Source: Pseudomonas xantholysinigenes (GTDB taxonomy: Bacteria; Pseudomonadota; Gammaproteobacteria; Pseudomonadales; Pseudomonadaceae). Taken from it: DNA of 64,000 nt. Under the pieces are notes generated by a model, which made no database searches, was not told the DNA's origin, and saw nothing but the letters and a program-made list of their open reading frames with translations. The stretch lies in contig NZ_CP077095.1 of assembly GCF_014268885.2 (NCBI RefSeq), positions 649,001 through 713,000 of the forward strand, read 5' to 3'. A program made the position numbers and the translations under genes. This document shows, piece after piece, positions 20,356 through 29,089 of this stretch. Each line of letters begins with the position of its first letter. Positions within the stretch are counted from its first letter, which is position 1.

Positions 20356-21117
20356 ATGCCGCTTCGCTTTTTCCTCAAACAATGGCTGATGCCACCGGGC
20401 ATCCTGTTCCTGTTGCTGCTGGCCGCCTGGTGGTTGCGCCTGCGTCGCCCTGGCTTGGCGGCAGCCTGTTTTGTCCTTGGGCTCGGCGGCTTGTGGTTGA
20501 TGAGCCTGCCGTTGGTGGTGCAGCAGGCCGCGCGCCTGCTGGAGGGCGAGCCGCCGTTGCCCGAGGAGAGCTGGGCGACGCTGGCCAGCCGGGCCGATGC
20601 CATCGTGGTGCTGGGGGCGGGGCGCGAGCGGGGCGATCCGGCCTGGGGCGGTGCCGACCAGCCGAGCTACCTGGCACTGGAGCGCATGCGTTATGCCGCC
20701 CAACTGGCCAAGGTGTCGGGGTTGCCGGTGCTGACCAGCGGTGGCTTGCACTATGGCGCGCCGCCAAGCGAGGCACGCTTGATGGCCGAGCGCATGCAGG
20801 TCGACTTCGGTGTAAGGGTTACCTGGGAGGAAACGGCTAGCCGGACCACCTGGGAGAACGCCCAATTCAGTGCCCAGGTGCTGCAACCCTTGGGTATCAA
20901 GCGCGTGGTGGTGGTGACCCAGGCCTGGCACATGCGCCGTTCGCGCTGGAGCTTCGAGCAGGCCGGGTTCGAAGTGGTGCCCGCGCCCGTGGGCTTCCTG
21001 GGGCGTGATCATGGGCGTCCGTTCGCCGGGCTGCTGCCGGAAAGCCGGGCCGTCTGGCAGAGTGGCTTGCTGCTGAACGAGGCGCTGGGTTTGCTGGGGT
21101 ATCGGCTGTTCTATTGA
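20356..21117 (+). CDS. YdcF/ElyC family membrane protein (DUF218)
   Basis: This 253-residue protein has two N-terminal hydrophobic segments (GILFLLLLAAWWLRL and AAACFVLGLGGLWLMSLPLVV) and then a DUF218 domain. Domain landmarks are DAIVVLGAGRERGDPAW, YAAQLAKVSGLPVLTSGG, the E-x-x-S-R-T-T-W-E-N-A motif and RVVVVTQAWHMRRS. Related ElyC proteins affect envelope and peptidoglycan precursor metabolism. The exact reaction is unknown. The ATG with ACGGAGG six bases upstream is chosen over an earlier in-frame GTG. A REP pair follows. Confidence 0.85.
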   Translation: MPLRFFLKQWLMPPGILFLLLLAAWWLRLRRPGLAAACFVLGLGGLWLMSLPLVVQQAARLLEGEPPLPEESWATLASRADAIVVLGAGRERGDPAWGGADQPSYLALERMRYAAQLAKVSGLPVLTSGGLHYGAPPSEARLMAERMQVDFGVRVTWEETASRTTWENAQFSAQVLQPLGIKRVVVVTQAWHMRRSRWSFEQAGFEVVPAPVGFLGRDHGRPFAGLLPESRAVWQSGLLLNEALGLLGYRLFY

Positions 21118-21139
21118 TGTCCAACGCACACGCCCCCCA

Positions 21140-21253
21140 GTAGGAGCGGCCTTGTGCCGCGAAAAGGCCGCAAAGCGGCCTCGCGATCTGTGCCTGTACG
21201 CGAATTCCCCGGGGCTGCTTCGCAGCCCTTTCGCGGCACAAGGCCGCTCCTAC
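21140..21253. repeat. REP doublet between convergent genes
   Basis: GTAGGAGCGGCCTTGTGCCG and its inverse CGGCACAAGGCCGCTCCTAC frame about 70 bases that themselves contain paired GC-rich hairpins. It separates the convergent ydcF-like and lnt genes and could serve as a bidirectional transcript end. Confidence 0.85.
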
Positions 21254-21266
21254 AGGGGGGCGTCGC

Positions 21267-22784
21267 TCAGACGGTCCTGGCGATCCGCCCGGCCAGCAAC
21301 GCCCAGCCCAGCAGCAGCACACAGACGATTGCCAGCGGCCACGAGCGCCACTGCAGGTAGGGCGTCAGCTGCTGCATCGGCACCACTTCGCCATACAGCA
21401 CGGCACGCTGGAACTGTGGAATCTGCGCGGTGATCCTGCCGAACGGGTCGATCAGCGCGGTCACGCCGTTGTTGGTGGCGCGGATCATCCAGCGTCCAGC
21501 CTCCAGCGCGCGCATCTGCGCCATCTGCAGGTGTTGCAGCGGGCCGATCGAGGTGCCGAACCAGGTGTCGTTGCTGATGGTCAGCAACAGGTCGCTGCGC
21601 GCGGCAAGGCCTGCGGCGAACTCGGGGTAGACCACTTCGTAGCAGATGTACGGGGCGACCTGGTAGCCCTTGGCCTGCAGCAGCGGCTGGTCCTCGGGGC
21701 CGCGGGCGAAGTCTGACATCGGCAGGTTGAAGAACTCGATCAGGCCGCGCAGCATGTCTTGCAGCGGCACGTACTCGCCGAACGGCACCAGTTTCTGCTT
21801 GAGGTAGGTGCCGTCGCCTTCACCGGTCACGGTGATGCCGTTGAAGTAGCGGCGCTGCTGATGCACGACCTGGCGTACCGGCACGCCGGTGATCAGCGCC
21901 GAATGCCGTTCGGCGGCAAAGGCGCCCATCATGTCGATGTAGCCTTGGGCTTGGTCCTTGAGCACTGGCACGGCGGTTTCCGGCCACACCAGCAGGTCGA
22001 CCGGTTTGGAGCTGAAACTCATGTCACGGTACAGCGCCAACTGTGCGTTGACGTGCGCCGGATCCCATTTCAGGTCTTGTTCGACGTTGCCCTGCAGGGC
22101 GGCGACTTTCAGTGGATCGCCGGCGGGCGTGGTCCAGGCGTGATCCTTCAGGGCCAGGCCGACAACCCAGGGCGCCAGCAGCAACAGCACGCCGACGGCC
22201 AGGAACGCGCGTCGCTCGCGCAGGCGGTACAGGTTGCACAGCAGGGCGGCGGTCAATGCCAGGGAGAACGACACCAGCCATACGCCGCCCAATGGGGCGA
22301 GCCCGGCAAGGGGGCCATCGAGCTGGCTGTAGCCGGCATAGAGCCAGGGGAAACCGGTCAGGAACCAGCCACGGAATGCCTCCTGCAGCAGCCACAGGGC
22401 GGCGAAGCTCAAGGCGTCGGCCAGTGGCGCCTCGTCGCGGCGCAACCAGCGTGCCCAGAGCCAGGCAGGCAGGGCGAAGAACAACGCCAGGCAGGCGAAG
22501 AACGCCAGCAGCAGCAGGATCGCCAGCAGCGGCGAGGCGCCGCCGTAGGTGTTCATGCTGACGTAGATCCACCAGGTGCCGGCGCCATACAGGCCGAAGC
22601 CGAAGCACCAGCCGCGGGCCAGGGCCTGGCGCGGGGTCAGCGTGCGCAGGCCGGCATAGAACAGGGCGATGGACAGCAGCGCCAGCGGCCAGATGTCGAA
22701 CGGCGCCAGGGCCAGGAGGGTGGAAGCGCCGGCCGCCATGGCCAGCAGGTTACCGGGCCAGCCGGGGCGGGTGATCCAGCGCAT
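21267..22784 (-). CDS. lnt: Apolipoprotein N-acyltransferase
   Basis: Lnt (505 residues) adds the third acyl chain to outer-membrane lipoproteins in the inner membrane. Six to seven N-terminal hydrophobic segments are followed by a periplasmic nitrilase-like domain with the catalytic triad in context: the glutamate in LLVWPETAVPV, the lysine in KQKLVPFGEYVPL and the cysteine in APYICYEVVYPE. A last membrane helix ends the protein (LAIVCVLLLGWALL). It is the last gene of the phoL-ybeY-corC-lnt operon, eight bases behind corC. Confidence 0.96.
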   Translation of the reverse strand: MRWITRPGWPGNLLAMAAGASTLLALAPFDIWPLALLSIALFYAGLRTLTPRQALARGWCFGFGLYGAGTWWIYVSMNTYGGASPLLAILLLLAFFACLALFFALPAWLWARWLRRDEAPLADALSFAALWLLQEAFRGWFLTGFPWLYAGYSQLDGPLAGLAPLGGVWLVSFSLALTAALLCNLYRLRERRAFLAVGVLLLLAPWVVGLALKDHAWTTPAGDPLKVAALQGNVEQDLKWDPAHVNAQLALYRDMSFSSKPVDLLVWPETAVPVLKDQAQGYIDMMGAFAAERHSALITGVPVRQVVHQQRRYFNGITVTGEGDGTYLKQKLVPFGEYVPLQDMLRGLIEFFNLPMSDFARGPEDQPLLQAKGYQVAPYICYEVVYPEFAAGLAARSDLLLTISNDTWFGTSIGPLQHLQMAQMRALEAGRWMIRATNNGVTALIDPFGRITAQIPQFQRAVLYGEVVPMQQLTPYLQWRSWPLAIVCVLLLGWALLAGRIARTV

Positions 22785-22792
22785 GGTGTTCC

Positions 22793-23632
22793 TTAACGGT
22801 TGATCGGGGTCAGGCGCAGCAAGTGTATCCGCCGGCTGTCGGCGTTGAGAATACGGAAGCGGTAGCCGCCGATCTCGGTGGTTTCGTTGCGTTTGGGCAG
22901 GTGGCCGAAGGCGCTCATCACCAGGCCGCCGACAGTGTCGAACTCGTCATCGGAGAACTCGCTGTCGAAGAAGCCGTTGAAGTTCTCGATCGGCGTCAGG
23001 GCCTTGACCAGGAAGTCGCCGCTGGGCAGTGGCTTGATGTAGCTGTCTTCCTCGACATCGTGCTCGTCCTCGATGTCGCCGACGATCTGCTCGAGCACGT
23101 CCTCGATGGTCACCAGGCCCGCTACGCCGCCGTATTCGTCAATGACCACCGCCATGTGGTTGTGGTTGGCGCGGAATTCGCGCAGCAGCACGTTCAGGCG
23201 CTTGGACTCGGGCACGAAGGTGGCCGGGCGCAGCAGATCCTTGATGTTGAAGCTGTCGCCGTTCTCCTTGAGGATCAGCGGCAGCAGGTCCTTGGCGAGC
23301 AGAATACCGAGCACATCGTCGTGGCTCTCGCCGATCACCGGGTAGCGCGAGTGCGCGGCGTCGATCACCGCCGGCAGGAATTCGCGTGGCGATTGGCTGG
23401 CCTTGATGCTGATCATCTGCGAGCGCGGCACCATGATGTCGCGCACCTGCAGGTCGGCGACCTGGATGGCGCCTTCGACGATGGTCAGCGCTTCGCTGTC
23501 GAGCAGCTTGTTCTGATGGGCTTCGCGCAGCAGCTCAAGGAGCTCCTGGCGGTTTTTCGGCTCATGGGCAAAAGCCTGGGTCAGCTTACCCAGCCAGGAC
23601 TTCTGCCCGTTGCTCGATCGATCTTCGCTCAT
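22793..23632 (-). CDS. corC: CorC/YbeX family CBS-domain protein
   Basis: This 279-residue cytosolic protein belongs to the HlyC/CorC family. A short N-terminal helix precedes two CBS domains (VRDIMVPRSQMISI and LRPATFVPESKRLNVLL) and a CorC_HlyC C-terminal domain (GDFLVKALTPIENFN). Family members are tied to magnesium/cobalt efflux and ribosome maturation. There is no transmembrane DUF21 region, so it is the short soluble type. The gene lies between ybeY and lnt in the conserved order. Confidence 0.92.
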   Translation of the reverse strand: MSEDRSSNGQKSWLGKLTQAFAHEPKNRQELLELLREAHQNKLLDSEALTIVEGAIQVADLQVRDIMVPRSQMISIKASQSPREFLPAVIDAAHSRYPVIGESHDDVLGILLAKDLLPLILKENGDSFNIKDLLRPATFVPESKRLNVLLREFRANHNHMAVVIDEYGGVAGLVTIEDVLEQIVGDIEDEHDVEEDSYIKPLPSGDFLVKALTPIENFNGFFDSEFSDDEFDTVGGLVMSAFGHLPKRNETTEIGGYRFRILNADSRRIHLLRLTPINR

Positions 23633-23658
23633 GGCGGTTACTCGTGATCCTTGCGTGT

Positions 23659-24132
23659 TCAGTGTGTGAGTGATTCGGTTTCGTCGTCGGCGTATGGGTC
23701 GGGGTGACCCAGTTCGGCCAGCAATTCTCGTTCCAGCGCTTCCATCTCCTCGGCTTCCTCATCCTCGATGTGGTCGTAGCCGAGCAGGTGCAGGCAGCCA
23801 TGGATAACCAGGTGCGCCCAGTGCGCCTCAAGGGCCTTGCCCTGTTCGGCGGCTTCGCGCTCGACTACCGGCACGCAGATCACCAGGTCGCCCAGCAGCG
23901 GAATGTCGAGCAGTTCGTCGGGCACGTCGGCGGGGAAGGACAGCACGTTGGTGGCGTAGTCCTTGTGTCGGTAGGTGTGGTTCAGCTCGCGGCCTTCGGC
24001 TTCGTCGACCAGGCGGATGGTCATTTCCGAATCGGCGCTGCGCTGGCGCAGGGCTAGTTCGCACCAGCGACGGAAGGCAGCGTCATCGGGGGCAGCGGCG
24101 TCCGTGGCCCGTTGCAGGTCGAGTTCAAGCAT
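23659..24132 (-). CDS. ybeY: Endoribonuclease YbeY
   Basis: YbeY (157 residues) is a zinc-dependent endoribonuclease needed for 16S rRNA 3'-end maturation and 70S quality control. The metal site is visible in [15 protein letters not shown] (H-x3-H-x5-H). The [13 protein letters not shown] motif is also typical. The ATG that overlaps the phoL stop by eight bases is the best start, giving MLELDLQRA. The tail after the metal site is acidic. Coupling with phoL and corC fits a shared ribosome-maturation role. Confidence 0.95.
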   Translation of the reverse strand: MLELDLQRATDAAAPDDAAFRRWCELALRQRSADSEMTIRLVDEAEGRELNHTYRHKDYATNVLSFPADVPDELLDIPLLGDLVICVPVVEREAAEQGKALEAHWAHLVIHGCLHLLGYDHIEDEEAEEMEALERELLAELGHPDPYADDETESLTH

Positions 24133-25123
24133 CTTTGCCGGGTGCCTCGGGCTTGGCCTGACGGGCGTCGAAGCGGTCGTAGGCTTCGACGATGCGCTGC
24201 ACCAATGGGTGGCGCACCACGTCCTTGGGCTGGAAATGGGTGAAGCTGATGCCCGGGACGTCCTTGAGCACCTCGATGACATGGGCCAGGCCCGACTTGG
24301 TGCCGCGCGGCAGGTCGACCTGGGTGATGTCGCCGGTGATCACCGCGGTCGAGCCGAAGCCGATGCGGGTGAGGAACATCTTCATCTGTTCCAGCGTGGT
24401 GTTCTGGCTTTCGTCGAGGATGATGAAGCTGTTGTTCAGCGTGCGGCCACGCATGTAGGCCAGCGGGGCGATCTCGATCACCTGGCGCTCGATGAGCTTG
24501 GCCACGTGTTCGAAGCCGAGCATTTCGTACAGCGCGTCGTAGAGCGGGCGCAGGTACGGGTCGATCTTCTGCGCCAGGTCGCCGGGCAGGAAACCGAGCT
24601 TTTCGCCCGCCTCGACCGCCGGGCGCACCAGCAGGATGCGGCGCACTTGCTCGCGCTCCAGCGCATCGACAGCGCAGGCCACGGCCAGGTAGGTCTTTCC
24701 GGTACCGGCCGGGCCGATGCCGAAGTTGATGTCGTTGGCCAGGATTTCCTTGACGTAGCGCTGCTGGTTGACGCCGCGCGGGCGGATGTTGCCCTTGCGC
24801 GTGCGCAACGAGACGCTGACTTCATTGACGGCGGGGTTGTCGAGGGTCTCGACCGTCGACTCCTGGAGATACAGGTGCACGGTTTCCGGCGACAGGTCGG
24901 TGGCCTTGGCCTCGCGATAGAGGCGGCGCAGCAGCTGTTCGGCGGCGGAGGTGGTCTTGGGTTCGCCAATCAGTTCGAACTGATTGCCGCGGTTGCGGAT
25001 CTCGATGGCCAGGCGTTGTTCGATCAGGCGCAAGTGCTCGTCGAACTGGCCGCACAAGTTGGCGAAACGGTGGGCCTCGAAGGGTTCGAGGATGAAGCGA
25101 TGGGGTTGTATGGGTGCGTTCAA
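24125..25123 (-). CDS. phoL: PhoH-like ATPase
   Basis: PhoL/YbeZ (332 residues) is a PhoH-family ATPase linked with YbeY in RNA metabolism. The Walker A motif lies in [16 protein letters not shown] (about residue 135), and Walker B is in [11 protein letters not shown]. An N-terminal KH-like region ([20 protein letters not shown]) precedes it. It is the first gene of the leftward operon seen here. In P. aeruginosa and, as I recall, P. putida, miaB lies directly upstream. Here a Sel1-repeat gene takes that place. Confidence 0.94.
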   Translation of the reverse strand: MNAPIQPHRFILEPFEAHRFANLCGQFDEHLRLIEQRLAIEIRNRGNQFELIGEPKTTSAAEQLLRRLYREAKATDLSPETVHLYLQESTVETLDNPAVNEVSVSLRTRKGNIRPRGVNQQRYVKEILANDINFGIGPAGTGKTYLAVACAVDALEREQVRRILLVRPAVEAGEKLGFLPGDLAQKIDPYLRPLYDALYEMLGFEHVAKLIERQVIEIAPLAYMRGRTLNNSFIILDESQNTTLEQMKMFLTRIGFGSTAVITGDITQVDLPRGTKSGLAHVIEVLKDVPGISFTHFQPKDVVRHPLVQRIVEAYDRFDARQAKPEAPGKDA

Positions 25124-25293
25124 GGTCGTTTTTAGCCGCTCGACGGCAATGAATGTGAACTCAAGAATAACCCTTGCGTGGCAGTGGCGAAAGCACTGAA
25201 ACGATCAAGGGTCGGTGCGACCGTGCCGATCGCTGCGGCGATTGTGGCAGGGGCAGTTGACGGTTCGATGATGGCGCGCGGGCGGGAAGCCGC

Positions 25294-25839
25294 TCAGGGC
25301 AGGGGAGAGAACGGCGTGCGTCCTTCGGCGTTCTGCAGTTCCAGCAGGTATTTGCGGAAGATCTGGCCGAGTACCTGGGTGGCGTGCTCGAGTTCGTCGC
25401 GAGGCATCTGTTCGGTGACTTCGTCAGCCATGTCCAGGGCATCCTCGGCACCATTGACCGCGGCGATCTTCAGCAGGATGTAGGCCTGCACGTTGTTGGC
25501 CTTGACCCCTTCGCCATGGAAGAACATCGAGCCGAGCCGATACTGGGCCTGGGCCTGGCCTTGCAGCGAGGCTTTCTCGAACCATTTGAGGGCGTTGTCC
25601 AGCTGGCGGGGCGTGGCGCTGTAGTAGAACTCGCCGAGTTCGTACTGGGCTTCGGCGTCCCCGGTTTGCGCCACTTGCTCGCACGCCTTGAGCGCGCTCT
25701 CCAGATCCTCGGGCGCGGTGCTGAGGGTGCAGCGGCCCGTTGCCGGAATCAGCAACGAGTTACCGCCCTCCGCCAGGGCCAGCAGGGGCTGAAGAAGCAA
25801 CAGGCAGCCCAGGGTCAGGGCGCGGCCGGTGCGGTTCAT
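25294..25839 (-). CDS. Exported Sel1/TPR-repeat protein
   Basis: This 181-residue protein has a signal peptide (MNRTGRALTLGCLLLLQPLLALA) and then two or more Sel1-like repeats (AQTGDAEAQYELGEFYYSA, ASLQGQAQAQYRLGSMFFHGEG). It probably mediates protein contacts in the periplasm; no partner is known. The third helix pair and the C-terminus (LEHATQVLGQIFRKYLLELQ) look complete. The ATG with an upstream GAGGTA is preferred over a longer start that would hide the signal peptide. It lies between phoL and hemL on the same strand but is well spaced from both. Confidence 0.85.
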   Translation of the reverse strand: MNRTGRALTLGCLLLLQPLLALAEGGNSLLIPATGRCTLSTAPEDLESALKACEQVAQTGDAEAQYELGEFYYSATPRQLDNALKWFEKASLQGQAQAQYRLGSMFFHGEGVKANNVQAYILLKIAAVNGAEDALDMADEVTEQMPRDELEHATQVLGQIFRKYLLELQNAEGRTPFSPLP

Positions 25840-25993
25840 GGGGATCGACTTACCTCTGCAAAGCTGCGGCCAATGTCTCTGGTGGCACATTATGGGATAA
25901 GCAGCGCCTACCTTACAAAGTTTTACTCGAATTTCTGCAATGGTACGCCTTCGGGCGTGCGCGGTGTCGTGCTGTGACAGCGATCACACTCCC

Positions 25994-26077
25994 GTGCGGC
26001 CTGTTCGCGGGTAAACCCGCTCCCACAGGGATCCACTGAACCCTGTGGGAGCGGGTTTACCCGCGAACAGGCCGCAC
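25994..26077. repeat. Perfect 37-bp REP palindrome
   Basis: Two 37-base arms (GTGCGGCCTGTTCGCGGGTA... and its exact inverse) flank a ten-base loop. There is not one mismatch. It lies ten bases after the hemL stop and can act as a strong factor-independent hairpin or REP-type mRNA end. It carries the canonical CGCGGGTAAACCCGCTCCCACA putida REP core. Confidence 0.9.
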
Positions 26078-26087
26078 GGGCCAAGGC

Positions 26088-27371
26088 TTATTTGAGCTTG
26101 GCGAACGCGCGCTCGGCTGCATCCAGGGTGATCTGCAGCTCCTTGTCGCCGTGGGCGATGGAGGTGAAACCGGCCTCGAACGCGCTTGGCGCCAGGTACA
26201 CGCCGCCCTCGAGCATCAGGTGGAAGAAGCGCTTGAAGCGCTCGGCGTCGCTGGCCATCACATCGTCGAAGGTGACGATGTCGTCGGCGCCACTGAAGTA
26301 CAGGCCGAACATCGCACCCGCCTGGGTGGTGACGAACGGGATGCCGGCGGCATCGGCGCGCTGTTGCAGGCCATCGAGCATGCGGCTGGTGAAGGCGCTG
26401 AGCTCGTCGTGGAAGCCCGGGCGGCTGATCAGTTTCAGGGTGGTCAGGCCGGCGGCCATGGCCAGCGGGTTGCCTGACAGCGTGCCGGCCTGGTAGACCG
26501 GGCCCAGCGGGGCAATGCAGCCCATGATCTCGCGCTTGCCACCGAAGCAGCCAACCGGCATGCCACCGCCGACGATCTTGCCGAAGGTCGACAGGTCGGG
26601 GGTGATGCCGTAGTGCCCTTGGGCGCCGCCCAGCGACACGCGGAAGCCGGTCATCACCTCGTCGAAGATCAGCACCACGCCGTGCTTGTCGCACAGGCTG
26701 CGCAGGCCTTCGAGGAAGCCCGGTGCCGGCGGCACGCAGTTCATGTTGCCGGCCACCGGCTCGACGATGATGCAGGCCACGGTCTGGCCGACGTCGGCGA
26801 GGGTCTTCTCGACCGCGGCGATGTCGTTGAACGGCAGGGTCAGGGTGTGCTTGGCGAAGTCCGCCGGCACGCCGGCCGAGCTTGGCACGCCCTGGGTCAG
26901 CAGGCCGGAACCGGCCTTGACCAGCAGGCTGTCGGAGTGGCCGTGGTAGCAGCCCTCGAACTTGATGATCGCATCACGGCCGGTGTAGCCACGGGCCAGG
27001 CGGATGGCGCTCATGGTGGCCTCGGTGCCGGAGCTGACCATGCGCACCATCTCCATCGACGGCACGATCGAGCAGACCAGGTCGGCCATCTCGGTTTCCA
27101 TGGCGGTCGGTGCGCCATACGACAGGCCGTGCTCCAGTTGCTTGCGCACCGAGTCCAGTACCTCGGGATGGGCGTGGCCGAGGATCATCGGCCCCCAGGA
27201 GCCGACATAGTCGACATAGCGCTTGTCGTCTTCATCAATGACGTAGGCGCCTTCGGCGTGCTTGAAGAACAGCGGCGTGCCGCCGACGCTCTTGAAGGCA
27301 CGCACCGGCGAGTTGACGCCACCGGGGATGTGCTTCTGGGCTTGGGCGAACAGGGCTTCGGAACGGGACAT
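26088..27371 (-). CDS. hemL: Glutamate-1-semialdehyde 2,1-aminomutase
   Basis: HemL (427 residues) converts glutamate-1-semialdehyde to 5-aminolevulinate, the C5 route to heme and other tetrapyrroles. The start [20 protein letters not shown] is standard. The PLP-binding lysine lies in [13 protein letters not shown], preceded by [29 protein letters not shown] forms the phosphate-binding site. It is 17 bases behind thiE, so heme and thiamine genes are probably on one leftward transcript. A perfect REP palindrome follows its stop. Confidence 0.97.
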   Translation of the reverse strand: MSRSEALFAQAQKHIPGGVNSPVRAFKSVGGTPLFFKHAEGAYVIDEDDKRYVDYVGSWGPMILGHAHPEVLDSVRKQLEHGLSYGAPTAMETEMADLVCSIVPSMEMVRMVSSGTEATMSAIRLARGYTGRDAIIKFEGCYHGHSDSLLVKAGSGLLTQGVPSSAGVPADFAKHTLTLPFNDIAAVEKTLADVGQTVACIIVEPVAGNMNCVPPAPGFLEGLRSLCDKHGVVLIFDEVMTGFRVSLGGAQGHYGITPDLSTFGKIVGGGMPVGCFGGKREIMGCIAPLGPVYQAGTLSGNPLAMAAGLTTLKLISRPGFHDELSAFTSRMLDGLQQRADAAGIPFVTTQAGAMFGLYFSGADDIVTFDDVMASDAERFKRFFHLMLEGGVYLAPSAFEAGFTSIAHGDKELQITLDAAERAFAKLK

Positions 27372-27388
27372 GGAGTCTTCTCTCGAAA

Positions 27389-28012
27389 TCAGGAAACGAA
27401 CAGGGCGTTGAAGGCGCGGGCGCGGCGGGTGACTTCCTGCGCGCTGTCGGCACCGAACAGGCCGTGGATCACCGCCAGCAGGTCGGCGCCATGGGCGACC
27501 AGCGGGGCGGCGTTGTCGAGGGTGATGCCGCCGATCACCGCGATCGGCAGCTTGACCTGGGCGCGGGCCTGCTCCATCAGGTCGACGTTGGCGGCCGGGG
27601 CGCCCGGTTTGGTCACGGAATTGAAGAAGCGGCCGAAGGCGACATAGCTGGCGCCTTCGCTGGCTGCTTGTTGCGCCAGCTCCAGGCTGGCATGGCACGT
27701 GGAGCCGATGATCGCCTGGCGACCGAGCAGGGCGCGGGCCGGGGTCAGCGGGCCGTCGGTCTGGCCCAGGTGCACGCCGACGCCCAGGCGCGCGGCCAGT
27801 TCGGCGTCGTCGTTGATCAGCAGCTGGGTGCCGTAGCGCTCACAGAGCCGCAGCAACGCTTCGGCCTCACGCAGGCGGCGGGCAGCGTCATCGCTCTTGT
27901 CGCGATACTGCAACAGGCACACGCCACCTTCGAGCGCCGCTTCGACATGGGAGAGGAAACGGCCGGCGAGCAGCTGGCTGTCGGTGATCGCATACAGACC
28001 GCGGAGCGTCAT
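27389..28012 (-). CDS. thiE: Thiamine-phosphate synthase
   Basis: ThiE (207 residues) joins HMP-PP and thiazole phosphate to give thiamine phosphate. The TIM-barrel motifs are visible: [67 protein letters not shown] and [20 protein letters not shown] (phosphate binding). It follows thiD after 14 bases. No TPP-riboswitch core (CTGAGA) was seen upstream of the thiD-thiE pair. Confidence 0.95.
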   Translation of the reverse strand: MTLRGLYAITDSQLLAGRFLSHVEAALEGGVCLLQYRDKSDDAARRLREAEALLRLCERYGTQLLINDDAELAARLGVGVHLGQTDGPLTPARALLGRQAIIGSTCHASLELAQQAASEGASYVAFGRFFNSVTKPGAPAANVDLMEQARAQVKLPIAVIGGITLDNAAPLVAHGADLLAVIHGLFGADSAQEVTRRARAFNALFVS

Positions 28013-28026
28013 GGGTTGGCCTCGTC

Positions 28027-28824
28027 TCAGGAGCAGAAATCCAGGGGCAGGCGGCGCGGCACGTACTGGCCCTTGCCCAGCTGCTCGGCGTCACGCAGGG
28101 TGCGCCAGGTGTAGTCCAAGGCGCTGCGCACGGCACTGCTCAGCGCCTCGCCCAGGGCCAGGCGGCCGGCCAGGGCGCTGGCCAGGGTGCAGCCGGAGCC
28201 ATGGTAGCTGCCTGGCAGGCGCTGGCAAGTCCAGGTGTGCTGCTGGCCATCACGGCTGTACAGGCGGTTGTGGATTTCGTCTTCGTCGCCGTGACCACCG
28301 GTGATCAGCAGGTGTCTACAGAACGGCAAGAGCTTCTCGGCGCACTCGTCCGCGGTGCCTTGCGGCAGTTCCGCGAGGATGCGCGCTTCCGGCAGGTTCG
28401 GCGTGGCGATGGTGGCCAGCGGCAGCAGGCGTTCGCGCAGCGCGTAGCCGACCTCGTCCTTGCCCAGTCGACCACCGCCGCCGGCACGCAGCACCGGGTC
28501 GCAGACCAACGGCAGGTGGGGGTGGGCGGCGAGCAGTTCGGCGACGGTGTCGACCATTTCGATCGAGCCGAGCATGCCCAGCTTCACCGCGGCCACCGTG
28601 GAGTCGGCCAGCACGGCGTTGGCCTGGGCCAGCACCCACTCGCGGTCGAGCACGCGGAAGTCGGAAACGTTGACGGTATCCTGCACGGTCAGGGCGGTCA
28701 CGGCCGGGGCGGCGTGGCAACCTTGGGCGATCAGGGCTTCGATATCTGCCTGCAGCCCGGCGCCACCACTGGGGTCGTGGCCGGAGAGACAGAGGACAAC
28801 GGGGCGGGAGCTGTAGGTATTCAT
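28027..28824 (-). CDS. thiD: Hydroxymethylpyrimidine/phosphomethylpyrimidine kinase
   Basis: ThiD (265 residues from this ATG) phosphorylates HMP and HMP-P in thiamine synthesis. Visible features are [19 protein letters not shown] near the start, [30 protein letters not shown] and the ribokinase-type signature [17 protein letters not shown] with its anion hole. A slightly longer in-frame start exists, but this one gives the usual length. It heads the thiD-thiE-hemL group and is divergent from the sensor kinase gene. Confidence 0.94.
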   Translation of the reverse strand: MNTYSSRPVVLCLSGHDPSGGAGLQADIEALIAQGCHAAPAVTALTVQDTVNVSDFRVLDREWVLAQANAVLADSTVAAVKLGMLGSIEMVDTVAELLAAHPHLPLVCDPVLRAGGGGRLGKDEVGYALRERLLPLATIATPNLPEARILAELPQGTADECAEKLLPFCRHLLITGGHGDEDEIHNRLYSRDGQQHTWTCQRLPGSYHGSGCTLASALAGRLALGEALSSAVRSALDYTWRTLRDAEQLGKGQYVPRRLPLDFCS

Positions 28825-29089
28825 GGTCGGCGAGCTTATCACCAAACCTTTTTCTGCGGATCAGCCGTGCGGGGTTAATTCCTGATCGAGTGGTCAGGCG
28901 GTGTGGTGTTGCTCCTCTGAAATGTGCGTGCTAGAGCGGTTAAAGGCAAAATGATAGTGGCCTGTGGCCTGGCCGGACGGCTATGCTAGAGTGCTCGGAT
29001 AACTCGATGAACGGCACTGCCGGATCACGTCGTCTCAAATGGACAGGAGGCAACCGCGACGCGACCGTGACAGGCCATGCTGGGGCTGT

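Noticed and set aside
28825..29089. Possible TPP riboswitch upstream of thiD
   Set aside because: No CTGAGA core or ACC...GAACCTGA partner was found in the leftward leader.
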